Shown piece after piece: positions 53,716-61,434 of a DNA stretch of 64,000 nucleotides. Position 1 is the stretch's first letter, and each line of letters opens with the position of its first letter. Made by a program: the position numbers and the translations under genes. This stretch comes from Bacteroidota bacterium (GTDB lineage Bacteria; Bacteroidota; Bacteroidia; AKYH767-A; OLB10): the NCBI GenBank assembly GCA_016709725.1, contig JADJMG010000001.1, positions 496,001 to 560,000 on the forward strand, read 5' to 3'. The notes below the pieces were generated by a model. The model was not told where the DNA came from. It ran no database searches and was given only the letters and a program-made list of their open reading frames with translations.

Positions 53716-55053
53716 ATGCAAGGACTTATTATGGCCGGCCAATTAATTTTAGGCCTATCAATATTAGTAACACTTCACGAGTTAGGACATTTTTTAGCGG
53801 CTCGTGCATTCGGAATTAAAGTAGAAAAATTTTATTTATTTTTTGATGCCTGGGGTTTTAAACTTTTCAGTTTTAAAATAGGCGATACAGAATACGGCAT
53901 GGGATGGCTTCCATTTGGTGGCTATGTGAAAATTTCAGGGATGATTGATGAGAGTTTAGACACTGATCAATTAGCTGCTGAGCCTGAGCCGTGGGAATTT
54001 AGAGCGAAACCAGCATGGCAACGATTGATTGTGATGGTGGGTGGAGTAACGATGAATGTAATTTTAGGAATTATTATTTTCAGCGGAACCTTATTGCATT
54101 TCAAAAAAGATTATTTACCCAATCAAGAAGTAATTCAAGGAAAGGGAATTTATGCATACAAGTTAGGCAAGGAAATTGGCTTACAAGACGGAGATAAAAT
54201 TCTTACCATTAACGGAAAATCATTTGAGCGTTTTGAAGATGTACTTTCATCGCGTGTTTTATTTGGCGCCACTTTATCCATTGAGCGAGATAATCGCACC
54301 ATGGAAGTGGTAGTTCCCGATAATTTTTATCGAAGAGTGGGTGTTGCAGGAAGATGGAGTTTTATTGGTTATGGCCCCCTTCACTATCAAATTGGAAAAG
54401 TGGTGGATGGTGAACCTGCACAAAAAGCAGGAGTAAAATCTGGAGATAAAATTACAGCCATCAATGGTGAAAGTATTGCCAACAATGATGATTTAGTAAG
54501 TAAAATTGGTGCGCTAAAAAACAAGACGGTCACTTTAAATATACTTCGCGATAATAAGCCCATCACTTTAGAAAGTACAGTAACCAATAAAGGAACTATT
54601 GGCATTTCATACGATGCTACTCCAGAAAAAAGTACTTCCTATAAGATGGAACCTTATACAATTTCGAACGCTGTTTCGTTTGGTACTTCCGATGCCGTTG
54701 AAGCACTTGTTTCGAATGCGAAAGGATTAGGAAAAATATTTACAGGGGAAGAAAAAGCAAGCGAATCGGTGCAAGGTCCCATTGGAATCGCCACTATTTA
54801 TGGAGGCGTATGGGATTGGTCGAGGTTTTGGGCAATCACGGGACTACTCTCGATGGTATTAGCATTCATGAATATGTTACCCATTCCAGCATTAGATGGA
54901 GGGCATGTGATCTTCCTTTTAATTGAAAGCATTTTCAAAGTGAAGTTTAGCGACAAAGTAATGGAGCGCGCTCAAGTAGTTGGCATGGTGATTCTCTTTA
55001 GCTTGTTGATTTTTGCGGTGGGAAATGATATATGGAAACATATTATTAATTAG
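53716..55053 (+). CDS. rseP: Site-2 protease RseP-like zinc metalloprotease
   Basis: 445 residues. The zinc site HELGH is at 21-25 in the first helix. Two PDZ-like domains lie in the periplasmic part, at about 135-190 (degenerate) and 215-280 (VVDGEPAQKAGVKSGDKITA). A C-terminal NMLPIPALDGGH supplies the third metal ligand aspartate, and further helices follow. It cleaves anti-sigma factors and signal peptide remnants in the membrane. Intact. A repeat-bearing 370-base spacer follows. Confidence 0.95.
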   Translation: MQGLIMAGQLILGLSILVTLHELGHFLAARAFGIKVEKFYLFFDAWGFKLFSFKIGDTEYGMGWLPFGGYVKISGMIDESLDTDQLAAEPEPWEFRAKPAWQRLIVMVGGVTMNVILGIIIFSGTLLHFKKDYLPNQEVIQGKGIYAYKLGKEIGLQDGDKILTINGKSFERFEDVLSSRVLFGATLSIERDNRTMEVVVPDNFYRRVGVAGRWSFIGYGPLHYQIGKVVDGEPAQKAGVKSGDKITAINGESIANNDDLVSKIGALKNKTVTLNILRDNKPITLESTVTNKGTIGISYDATPEKSTSYKMEPYTISNAVSFGTSDAVEALVSNAKGLGKIFTGEEKASESVQGPIGIATIYGGVWDWSRFWAITGLLSMVLAFMNMLPIPALDGGHVIFLLIESIFKVKFSDKVMERAQVVGMVILFSLLIFAVGNDIWKHIIN

Positions 55054-55061
55054 ATGTTCGT

Positions 55062-55340
55062 TTCGCAGGGATTTATTGATGAATATTGTTTGTAGTACGC
55101 TATTGAGGTTTAGCTGCTAGCTTCTGGCTGCTAGCTTCTAGTTTTTTATTGGTAAATAGTATTTATTGAATTGATCAAACTTTTTCTTATGAATATAGAC
55201 ACAAGAGTGTCAAGAGAACTGTCTTAATAACCAGTTGCAAAATCTAACCACGAAGGTAGAAACATAGAGGCTAGAAGCTTGCTAGAAGCCAGAAGCCAGA
55301 AGCCAGAAGCCAGAAGCCAGAAGCCAGAAGCCAGAAATTT
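55062..55340. repeat. Intergenic repeat element 1 with inverted heptamer arrays
   Basis: A 280-base element after rseP. It opens with TTTCGCAGGGATTTATTG and ATATTGTTTGTAGTACG, then an array in GGCTGCTAGCTTC orientation (55112-55141). AATAGTATTTATTG follows, then a unique part, then a complementary array (55268-55336). Element 2 at 56190-56480 has the same order. The two flank the gene at 55426-56181. Confidence 0.65.
55284..55332. repeat. Tandem heptamer AGAAGCC x7
   Basis: Seven perfect copies of AGAAGCC in a row plus a partial eighth. Related degenerate copies lie at 56444-56480 and, inverted, at 43486, 44991, 55112 and 56257. Confidence 0.9.
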
Positions 55341-55425
55341 CCTTTCGAAGTAAAAAACACCCGGCTGTTCATATCTCAATTACGACAGTAGTTCAATTCA
55401 ACTCAGAGGACTTTACTTTTAGAGC

Positions 55426-56181
55426 ATGAGAAATTACATAGTTATCGTTGTATTATTTTTTTTGCAGATGGGTGCATCGGCACAAGATTCAATTAAAAAC
55501 ACTTCCATCTTATTAGTTCCCTTTCAGCTTGAATTTTATTTAAGCGATGCAGAGCGCGACATCATGGCGCAAACGAATAGGAGTCCGGATGAGTATCGAA
55601 ATTATTTTCGCAAAACATTAGATTTAAAAATTCAAGCAGAGTTAGAAGTACTTGGTCCTTGCGTTAGCTTATTGCAAGATACCACAATTCGAGGCCGAAA
55701 CCTTTTAGAAATGTTTTATGGAAAAGCGGGATACAGTTATGCAGATCCAGTGGGTGGAAGAACTTTATCCAAAAGTGAAATCAAAAAACAAAAAAAGCAA
55801 TTTGAACTTCATCCCGATGCACAAACGGCACCACAAACCATCACTACACGCGGAGATTCAAAGTTCATGCAAGTGGAGATGGGCGACACTTCCTTTCTAA
55901 ATTACTTATTTCAGTTATATCAATCCAATTATATTGTTAGCATTAATCAATTTGAAATAAAAACGAATTACAATTCATGCATCGACATTGCCAATAAAAT
56001 TTACAGAAGAGAATTATTGATTCACTATTCCATTTTAAAAGCCAATGGGAAACAAGTACGTGGAAATTTCTGCATGGAATTTTTCCCTTCATCAACCAAC
56101 AGTGACCGAGAAATTGTAGAACGTACGTTTCCTGGTATTGCTAGCTCTATTCATAAGGAGATTGCCGAAGAGATTGAATGA
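55426..56181 (+). CDS. Secreted protein of unknown function
   Basis: 251 residues. Signal peptide MRNYIVIVVLFFLQMGASA ends before QDS. The mature part is mixed, with FQLEFYLSDAERDIMAQTN and YRNYFRKTLDLKIQAEL near the start, a basic stretch SKSEIKKQKKQF, and NYNSCIDIANKIYRRELLIH near the end. I recognise no family. Three cysteines (about 79, 188 and 221) are too few to define a motif. It is flanked on both sides by related intergenic repeat elements. Confidence 0.6.
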   Translation: MRNYIVIVVLFFLQMGASAQDSIKNTSILLVPFQLEFYLSDAERDIMAQTNRSPDEYRNYFRKTLDLKIQAELEVLGPCVSLLQDTTIRGRNLLEMFYGKAGYSYADPVGGRTLSKSEIKKQKKQFELHPDAQTAPQTITTRGDSKFMQVEMGDTSFLNYLFQLYQSNYIVSINQFEIKTNYNSCIDIANKIYRRELLIHYSILKANGKQVRGNFCMEFFPSSTNSDREIVERTFPGIASSIHKEIAEEIE

Positions 56182-56189
56182 TTGTTGTT

Positions 56190-56480
56190 CATTACGCAGG
56201 GATTTTTTATTTAAATATTGTTTGTGTTACGTAATTGGTCGCGATGCCTCGCGATGAGCTACTGGCTGCTAGCTGCTAGCTATTTTAGGTTAATACTATT
56301 TACTGTTAAGATCAAAAATTTTAAAGTGTTCACTTGAGAAATTAAATTTATCTATATCTCCTCGCCTAGAGAACAAAAGATGGGTTATCCGCAAATGGTT
56401 AAAATAAAAATCGGGTCAAGCTGATAGTCTTAGTTTTAAAAAAGCTAGAAGCTAGAAGCTAGAAGCCAGAAGTCAGAGGC
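56190..56480. repeat. Intergenic repeat element 2 with inverted heptamer arrays
   Basis: Same order as element 1: TTACGCAGGGATTTTTTA, ATATTGTTTGTGTTACG, array GGCTGCTAGCTGCTAGC (56257-56283), AATACTATTTACTG, a unique part, and a complementary array (56444-56480). The remaining bases to 56678 hold no gene. Confidence 0.65.
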
Positions 56481-56678
56481 AAAAACCGAAGTGGAAATTT
56501 TATTAAGTTTAAAAATCTAATCGAAGCCAATAACGGCTTGAGCCTACGAAAACACCCTTTTTAGTCCATTTTGAATGAAAAAACGACTTAAATCATATAA
56601 AAAACGTCGATTTCAACTATTCAAAATAAATCACAAGACACTTATAAACAGTTCATTGTTCAATAACAATCCTCTATT

Positions 56679-56711
56679 TTTGGAATAGTTAAAAAAATGA
56701 CAATAAATTTG
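56679..56711 (+). promoter_or_regulatory. Promoter with TTTG and TAAATTTG
   Basis: -33 TTTG (56679-56682), 21-base spacer, -7 TAAATTTG (56704-56711). Both halves fit the Bacteroidota sigma consensus. The ATG of the outer-membrane protein follows 24 bases later. Confidence 0.65.
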
Positions 56712-56735
56712 CACCCAACCTTAACTATAAAAGCA

Positions 56736-57476
56736 ATGAAAAAGAGCTTACTAATCTTAGCAATGTTTATCGGTGGCGCAGTAACTGCACAAGATAACAT
56801 GACATCAAAAAAAGGAACTCCAATTTTACCAGAAGCTGGTGAGTGGAGCATTGGTATTGGCGCAAACTCTACCTTACAGTATTTCGGTAATCTAATGAAT
56901 GGTAACAACAATGCACCATCATTCGAATGGCAAGGTACTCAAAACGTGATTCGTGGTAAAATGATGAAAGATGCAAACACAGCTTATCGTTTGGGTCTTC
57001 GTTTAGGTTTTGGTTCTGACAAGACTACGGCGCCTGCTCCAAATGTTGGTGATCTAAAAGAAACTAAAAATTCTGGAATGAACATCGATCTTAGAGCTGG
57101 TATTGAAAAACGTCGTGGTAAAGGACGTGTTCAAGGTATCTATGGTGGAGAAGCTGGAATCAATTTAGGTTCAGGCAAGACTACTAAAACTTACAATGGC
57201 AACGCTGCTGCTGGTGAAGAACTTGAAGTTAAAGCCGGAAGCACTTTCGGTTTTGGCGTTCGTGGATTCATCGGAGTTGAATATTTCTTCGCTCCTAAAA
57301 TGTCTGTAGGTGGTGAGTTTGGCTGGGGTCTAGATATTTCTTCAACAGGAGAAGGTGAAACTACTACAGCTGATGGTAATGGTGGAAGCACTTCTGCAAA
57401 AACAGGAAAATCTAGCTCATTCGGATTTGATACTGATAATGCAAGTGGATCTATTATCTTGAATTTCTACTTCTAA
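56736..57476 (+). CDS. Outer-membrane beta-barrel protein
   Basis: 246 residues from ATG 56736 (MKKSLLILAMFIGGAVTAQ), chosen over the ATG at 56697, which lies upstream of the -7 box. Signal peptide 1-19. It has alternating strands typical of an eight-strand barrel: GEWSIGIGANSTLQYFGNL, AYRLGLRLGFGSD, GMNIDLRAGIEKR, FGVRGFIGVEYFFAPKMSVG, and the C-terminal SGSIILNFYF ending in an aromatic residue. A periplasm-facing or surface loop is rich in G, T and S. Its own promoter and terminator make it monocistronic and probably well expressed. Confidence 0.85.
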   Translation: MKKSLLILAMFIGGAVTAQDNMTSKKGTPILPEAGEWSIGIGANSTLQYFGNLMNGNNNAPSFEWQGTQNVIRGKMMKDANTAYRLGLRLGFGSDKTTAPAPNVGDLKETKNSGMNIDLRAGIEKRRGKGRVQGIYGGEAGINLGSGKTTKTYNGNAAAGEELEVKAGSTFGFGVRGFIGVEYFFAPKMSVGGEFGWGLDISSTGEGETTTADGNGGSTSAKTGKSSSFGFDTDNASGSIILNFYF

Positions 57477-57498
57477 AAAAGTAAAAAAATAAAAGAAA

Positions 57499-57525
57499 AG
57501 GCTGTCCTTCGGGATGGCCTTTTTT
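57499..57525 (+). terminator. Intrinsic terminator after the outer-membrane protein
   Basis: AGGCTGTCC and GGATGGCCT form nine pairs (two T-G) around a TTCG tetraloop, followed by T6. Confidence 0.92.
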
Positions 57526-57689
57526 ATTTCCAACCAGTATCAACCTTATCAATCATCCATGGACGGGAAGTCGATGAATGGCTGATCTTTAGTCGTCTTA
57601 ATCAATTAAATGGGATTAATTTAGGCTGATCGTTGTTTTAGAGCTGAAAAAGGCTGAAATTTGATACTTCAAATACCATAAAGAGCATT

Positions 57690-58478
57690 GTGAGCGAAAG
57701 TTTCGAAATTAAATTACCACAGTTTGAAGGTCCTTTCGACCTTCTTCTTTTCTTTATAGAAAGGGATGAATTGGATATTCATGATATTCCTATTGCCAAA
57801 ATCACCAACGATTTTTTGACTTATATGCATGATATGCAAACCATGGACATCGAATTGGCAAGTGAATTCATTCTTGTCGCTTCGACTTTAATGCGTATCA
57901 AAGCAAAATTGCTGCTACCTCGTTATGAAAAAGACGAAGAAGGTAATGAGATTGATCCGCGTCACGACCTCGTTCGACAACTGCTCGATTACAAACAATT
58001 TAAAGCGGCTTCAGAAGAGTTAAGAGCGATGGAAGATGAACGCATGATGCGTTTTCATCGAGGTAACCTGGAGCAAGAGCTTGCGAAATTTAATGCGACA
58101 TCAGATGCTACGTATGCCGGCGAATTAAATCAGTTGACTTTATATCGACTCATTGCTACTTTCGAAAAAGTAATGTCGCGTTTTGAAGACAATCAAAATA
58201 AAGTTACACATACCATTGTTCAATATCCTTTTTCCATTGACAGTCAGAAAGAGTATATCTCTAAAACTTTAATGAAAAAACCACAGGTAAATTTCATAGA
58301 GCTTTTTGAAGAATGTACCAGTAAACTGCATGCGGTTTTCACGTTTCTAGCATTACTAGATCTTATTCAGAATAGAACCTTACTCATCTTCATGGGTGAA
58401 GGCTTTAATAATTTTGTGGTGAGTACGCTCGAAGCAGCACCCGAAGTTACAGCCCCAAGGGAAGAGGATGCAGACTGA
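57690..58478 (+). CDS. scpA: Segregation and condensation protein A
   Basis: 262 residues, GTG start at 57690. The N-terminal helical hairpin that binds Smc is typical (QFEGPFDLLLFFIERDELDI, HDIPIAKITNDFL), followed by LVASTLMRIKAKLLLPR and the C-terminal winged helix (VNFIELFEECTSKLHAVFTF, LALLDLIQNRTLLI). It is the kleisin of the Smc-ScpAB condensin. It overlaps the next gene by 11 bases. No scpB is seen nearby. Confidence 0.93.
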   Translation: MSESFEIKLPQFEGPFDLLLFFIERDELDIHDIPIAKITNDFLTYMHDMQTMDIELASEFILVASTLMRIKAKLLLPRYEKDEEGNEIDPRHDLVRQLLDYKQFKAASEELRAMEDERMMRFHRGNLEQELAKFNATSDATYAGELNQLTLYRLIATFEKVMSRFEDNQNKVTHTIVQYPFSIDSQKEYISKTLMKKPQVNFIELFEECTSKLHAVFTFLALLDLIQNRTLLIFMGEGFNNFVVSTLEAAPEVTAPREEDAD

Positions 58479-59532
58479 TCCCCGTGAAATTTTAAAAGTT
58501 TTCTCTCCCAAAAAAATCATTTGGCCAATATTGATTGGTCTTTGCGTAACTGCATTTTTGTTTTTTAAAGATTTTGACAAGGAAGCATTTTCTGCTGTGA
58601 AGTGGAATTTGAATTCTTCCTTTTGGTTTTTTCTTGCTATCGTTTCCGTCGTCATTCGTGATTGGGCTTACATGATTCGTATTCGTGTACTCACCGATCA
58701 ACACCTAGATTGGAAACGCGCCTTCATCGTCATTATGCTTTGGGAATTTAGTTCGGCGCTCGCTCCCGGAATGATTGGGGGTGGATTTATTTTCGCTATT
58801 TTCATTTTAAATCGAGAAGGACTTCACATGGGAAAAAGTATTACTGCTATTCTCAACTCTTCTTTTTTAGATGGTATTTTCTTAGCGGTGATGGCTCCCT
58901 TCGTTTATTTTATGGCAAGCAAGGATGCACTTTTTTCTGGTATTCATCTGAACACGAGTTTTGGAAATAGTATTTTCTACACTTTTTGGACAGTCTATTT
59001 TTTAATTCTCGCTTATAAATTATTTGTGGCTTACGCGCTATTTGTAAATCCGCAATTCATAAAAAAATTCTTGCTGTATATGTTTTCTGCACCTTTATTG
59101 AGAAGATGGAAAAGGCAAGCAAGAGAAACTGGCGATCAATTAGTGATTGCATCCAACGGATTAAAAGATAAGAGTAAAAAATATTGGATGTGGTGTTTGG
59201 GTGCCACCTTTGTTTCTTGGACTGCCCGCTATTCGATTGTGAATTGCATCTTACATGCATTTCATGGCACTACGGCACTCAATGATTTTGTAATTTATGG
59301 GAAGCAAGTAATCATGGGCATCATCATTTTACTGAGTCCAACACCAGGAGGCAGTGGATTAGCAGAATTTATGTTCACCGATTTCTTGGGAGAATTTATT
59401 TCGAAAGGTCTTGCTCCTACACTGAGTATTTTATGGAGGATGCTAAGCTACTATCCCTATTTATTAATAGGCGCTATTCTTCTCCCTCGATGGATTCGCA
59501 ATCACATCAAGCTTGAGAAATTAAAGTTGTAA
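58468..59532 (+). CDS. Flippase-like/lysylphosphatidylglycerol synthase TM-region (UPF0104) protein
   Basis: 354 residues, with about eight helices beginning IIWPILIGLCVTAFLFF. Family markers are WEFSSALAPGMIGGGFIFAI in helix 4 and ILLSPTPGGSGLAEFMF near the end. It lacks the catalytic aminoacyltransferase domain of MprF, so it is the AglD/UPF0104 membrane part alone, of unclear transport role. Overlap with scpA means a shared transcript, although the functions differ. Confidence 0.82.
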   Translation: MQTDPREILKVFSPKKIIWPILIGLCVTAFLFFKDFDKEAFSAVKWNLNSSFWFFLAIVSVVIRDWAYMIRIRVLTDQHLDWKRAFIVIMLWEFSSALAPGMIGGGFIFAIFILNREGLHMGKSITAILNSSFLDGIFLAVMAPFVYFMASKDALFSGIHLNTSFGNSIFYTFWTVYFLILAYKLFVAYALFVNPQFIKKFLLYMFSAPLLRRWKRQARETGDQLVIASNGLKDKSKKYWMWCLGATFVSWTARYSIVNCILHAFHGTTALNDFVIYGKQVIMGIIILLSPTPGGSGLAEFMFTDFLGEFISKGLAPTLSILWRMLSYYPYLLIGAILLPRWIRNHIKLEKLKL

Positions 59533-59542
59533 TCTAGAAAGT

Positions 59543-60070
59543 TTAAGCTACTGGTAGGGGTGCTTCCATCACCGTACCGCATTCCTTGCATGTACAAAGT
59601 TCTTTGGACGCGTAAAAATTACTCATTACGGCAGGCAGTTGATTCACGATATCTTCTAAACTAAAAGATTCTTCGTACAATTTCGCATTGCACTTTTCAC
59701 AAAACCACATGCACTTATCTTTTTCCTTTTGATCGCGGTATCGCTCAATAACTAATCCGATGGTATTGGGTCCGCGCTGTGGAGAATGAGGAACACATCG
59801 TGGTAGCAAAAACATCTCACCTTCTTTGATATGAATATCACGTTGTTTCCCTTCATCAATAATTTTCACCACGATGTCGCCTTCAATTTGATAAAACAAT
59901 TCTTCCGCTTCCTCCCAATGATAATCCTTTCGTGAATTGGGTCCGCCCACAATCATCACGATAAAATCGTCGTTGGCTTTATAGACCTGCTGATTACCAA
60001 CAGGTGGTTTTAATAAATGACGATTTTCATCGATCCACTTCTTCAGATTGAAAGCTTGGGCAACGGCCAT
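59543..60070 (-). CDS. 3-Hydroxyanthranilate 3,4-dioxygenase
   Basis: 175 residues. Cupin with iron ligands H51, E57 and H95 (DYHWEEAEELFYQIEG, LLPRCVPHSPQR). The C-terminal rubredoxin-like site is C124xxC127 and C161xxC164, as in the bacterial NbaC/HAAO enzymes. It opens the aromatic ring of 3-hydroxyanthranilate in the kynurenine route to quinolinate and NAD. No other kynurenine gene is visible in the window. Divergent from the SDR gene by 101 bases. Confidence 0.94.
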   Translation of the reverse strand: MAVAQAFNLKKWIDENRHLLKPPVGNQQVYKANDDFIVMIVGGPNSRKDYHWEEAEELFYQIEGDIVVKIIDEGKQRDIHIKEGEMFLLPRCVPHSPQRGPNTIGLVIERYRDQKEKDKCMWFCEKCNAKLYEESFSLEDIVNQLPAVMSNFYASKELCTCKECGTVMEAPLPVA

Positions 60071-60159
60071 AATTATTTCTTTTTTGGACTACTAAATTAG
60101 AAAAAATAAAACAATTATAGACTTTTCATCCTTCCCCGATCAGACTCCCCAAATAATAA

Positions 60160-60167
60160 TATCTTCG
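60160..60167 (+). promoter_or_regulatory. Putative -7 box TATCTTCG before the SDR gene
   Basis: TAnnTTYG variant 4 bases before the ATG ATG pair at 60172, so translation would begin almost at the transcript end. Confidence 0.35.
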
Positions 60168-60171
60168 CAAG

Positions 60172-60963
60172 ATGATGGATCTAAACTTACAAGGTAAAAC
60201 CGCATTGGTATGTGGTAGTACACAAGGGATTGGTTTTGCGGCTGCCTCACAACTTGCGCTCATGGGTGCTGATGTGATTTTATTGGCCAGAAATGAAGAG
60301 AAATTAAAAGAAGCAGTAGCAACACTTTATAAAGCTGACCGTCAGCATCACACCTATCTAGTTGCCGATTTTGCACATCCCGATCAATTGAAATCAATTT
60401 TAGATGGCTATACAAAAGCAAATAATCCTATTCATATCCTCATTAATAATACAGGTGGACCTCCTGCAGGTCCAATAGCCCAAGCAAAAACGGAAGAATT
60501 TGTTTCCGCATTTTCCAATCACCTGCTTTGTAATCACATCTTAGTTCAGGCTTTGTTAGATGGGATGAAGAAAGAAAAATACGGTCGCATTATTAATGTC
60601 ATTAGTACCTCTGTAAAACAACCGTTAAAAGGTTTAGGCGTTTCTAATACCATCCGAGCTGCAGTCGCCAATTGGTCGAAGACATTAGCTGGTGAAGTAG
60701 CTTCTTATGGAATTACAGTGAACAATGTTTTGCCAGGTGCTACATCAACGCAACGTTTACAAAGTATCATTTCGAATAAGTCAAAAAACACAGGCAACAC
60801 AGAGAATGCCATCACGCATGAAATGGAAAGTGAAATTCCGATGGGTCGCTTTGCAGATCCTTCAGAGATTGCCAATGCGATTGCGTTTTTAGCTTCTCCA
60901 TCGGCTTCTTATATTACTGGAATTAATCTACCGGTAGATGGCGGAAGAACATCTAGCTTGTAA
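60172..60963 (+). CDS. SDR-fold oxidoreductase with altered catalytic tetrad
   Basis: 263 residues; a second ATG at 60175 is equally likely. The Rossmann loop GSTQGIG (15-21) and INNTGGPP are usual for short-chain dehydrogenases, as is PGATSTQRL and the final FLASPSASYITGINLPVDGG. At the active site, STSVKQPLKGLGVSNTIRAA has Ser/Asn and Arg where YxxxK is expected, so the classical Tyr-Lys pair is absent. This is known for one SDR subgroup whose reaction is unclear. It is followed by the DUF4258 gene after 18 bases. Confidence 0.85.
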   Translation: MMDLNLQGKTALVCGSTQGIGFAAASQLALMGADVILLARNEEKLKEAVATLYKADRQHHTYLVADFAHPDQLKSILDGYTKANNPIHILINNTGGPPAGPIAQAKTEEFVSAFSNHLLCNHILVQALLDGMKKEKYGRIINVISTSVKQPLKGLGVSNTIRAAVANWSKTLAGEVASYGITVNNVLPGATSTQRLQSIISNKSKNTGNTENAITHEMESEIPMGRFADPSEIANAIAFLASPSASYITGINLPVDGGRTSSL

Positions 60964-60981
60964 TCGTTTTGTGAAATTAAG

Positions 60982-61425
60982 ATGGGTGTATCGAAGAATA
61001 AAAATATTTATTCGCTTATCATCTTAGGGGTTTTAATTGTAATCTATTTTCTTTTGTCCTTTGATGGTTGCGATCATAGTAATATTGGTTTCAATAAATC
61101 TACAGAAGAAACAACTTCTAAACGAAACCAACGCGACCATCGTGAAGCTGCTTTTCGACATCAACGAATTTACTACACCAAGCATGCAGCCTGTAGAATG
61201 GATTGCCGAAGCATTGATGAATCAGAAGTAAAAGAAATTTTAAAAGATGGAGAAATCAATTATTCAAAAAGTGATATGAAATCCAAACCTTGTCCTAAGT
61301 ATGCAGTGGAAGGAATTACACATGACGGACAACATGTACGCATCATTGTTGGAAATTGTAGTTCACAAGCCAGCATTGTTACAGTAATTGATTTAGAAAA
61401 CGAAGTAGAATGCGATTGTAATTAA
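60982..61425 (+). CDS. DUF4258 domain protein with N-terminal membrane anchor
   Basis: 147 residues. One N-terminal helix IYSLIILGVLIVIYFLLSF, then a charged linker (EETTSKRNQRDHREAA). The DUF4258 core covers about 65-145: YTKHAACRMDCRSIDESEV, EILKDGEINYSKSD, KYAVEGITHDGQHVRIIVG. The histidine and arginine of TKHAxxRM are the family signature. Four cysteine positions (CRMDC, CPKY, ECDC) are unusual for the family. Function unknown. Confidence 0.8.
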   Translation: MGVSKNKNIYSLIILGVLIVIYFLLSFDGCDHSNIGFNKSTEETTSKRNQRDHREAAFRHQRIYYTKHAACRMDCRSIDESEVKEILKDGEINYSKSDMKSKPCPKYAVEGITHDGQHVRIIVGNCSSQASIVTVIDLENEVECDCN

Positions 61426-61434
61426 ATTCAATTT

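Noticed and set aside
55284..55332. CRISPR-like short repeats
   Set aside because: The units are contiguous heptamers with no spacers and no cas genes in the window. This is a tandem repeat.
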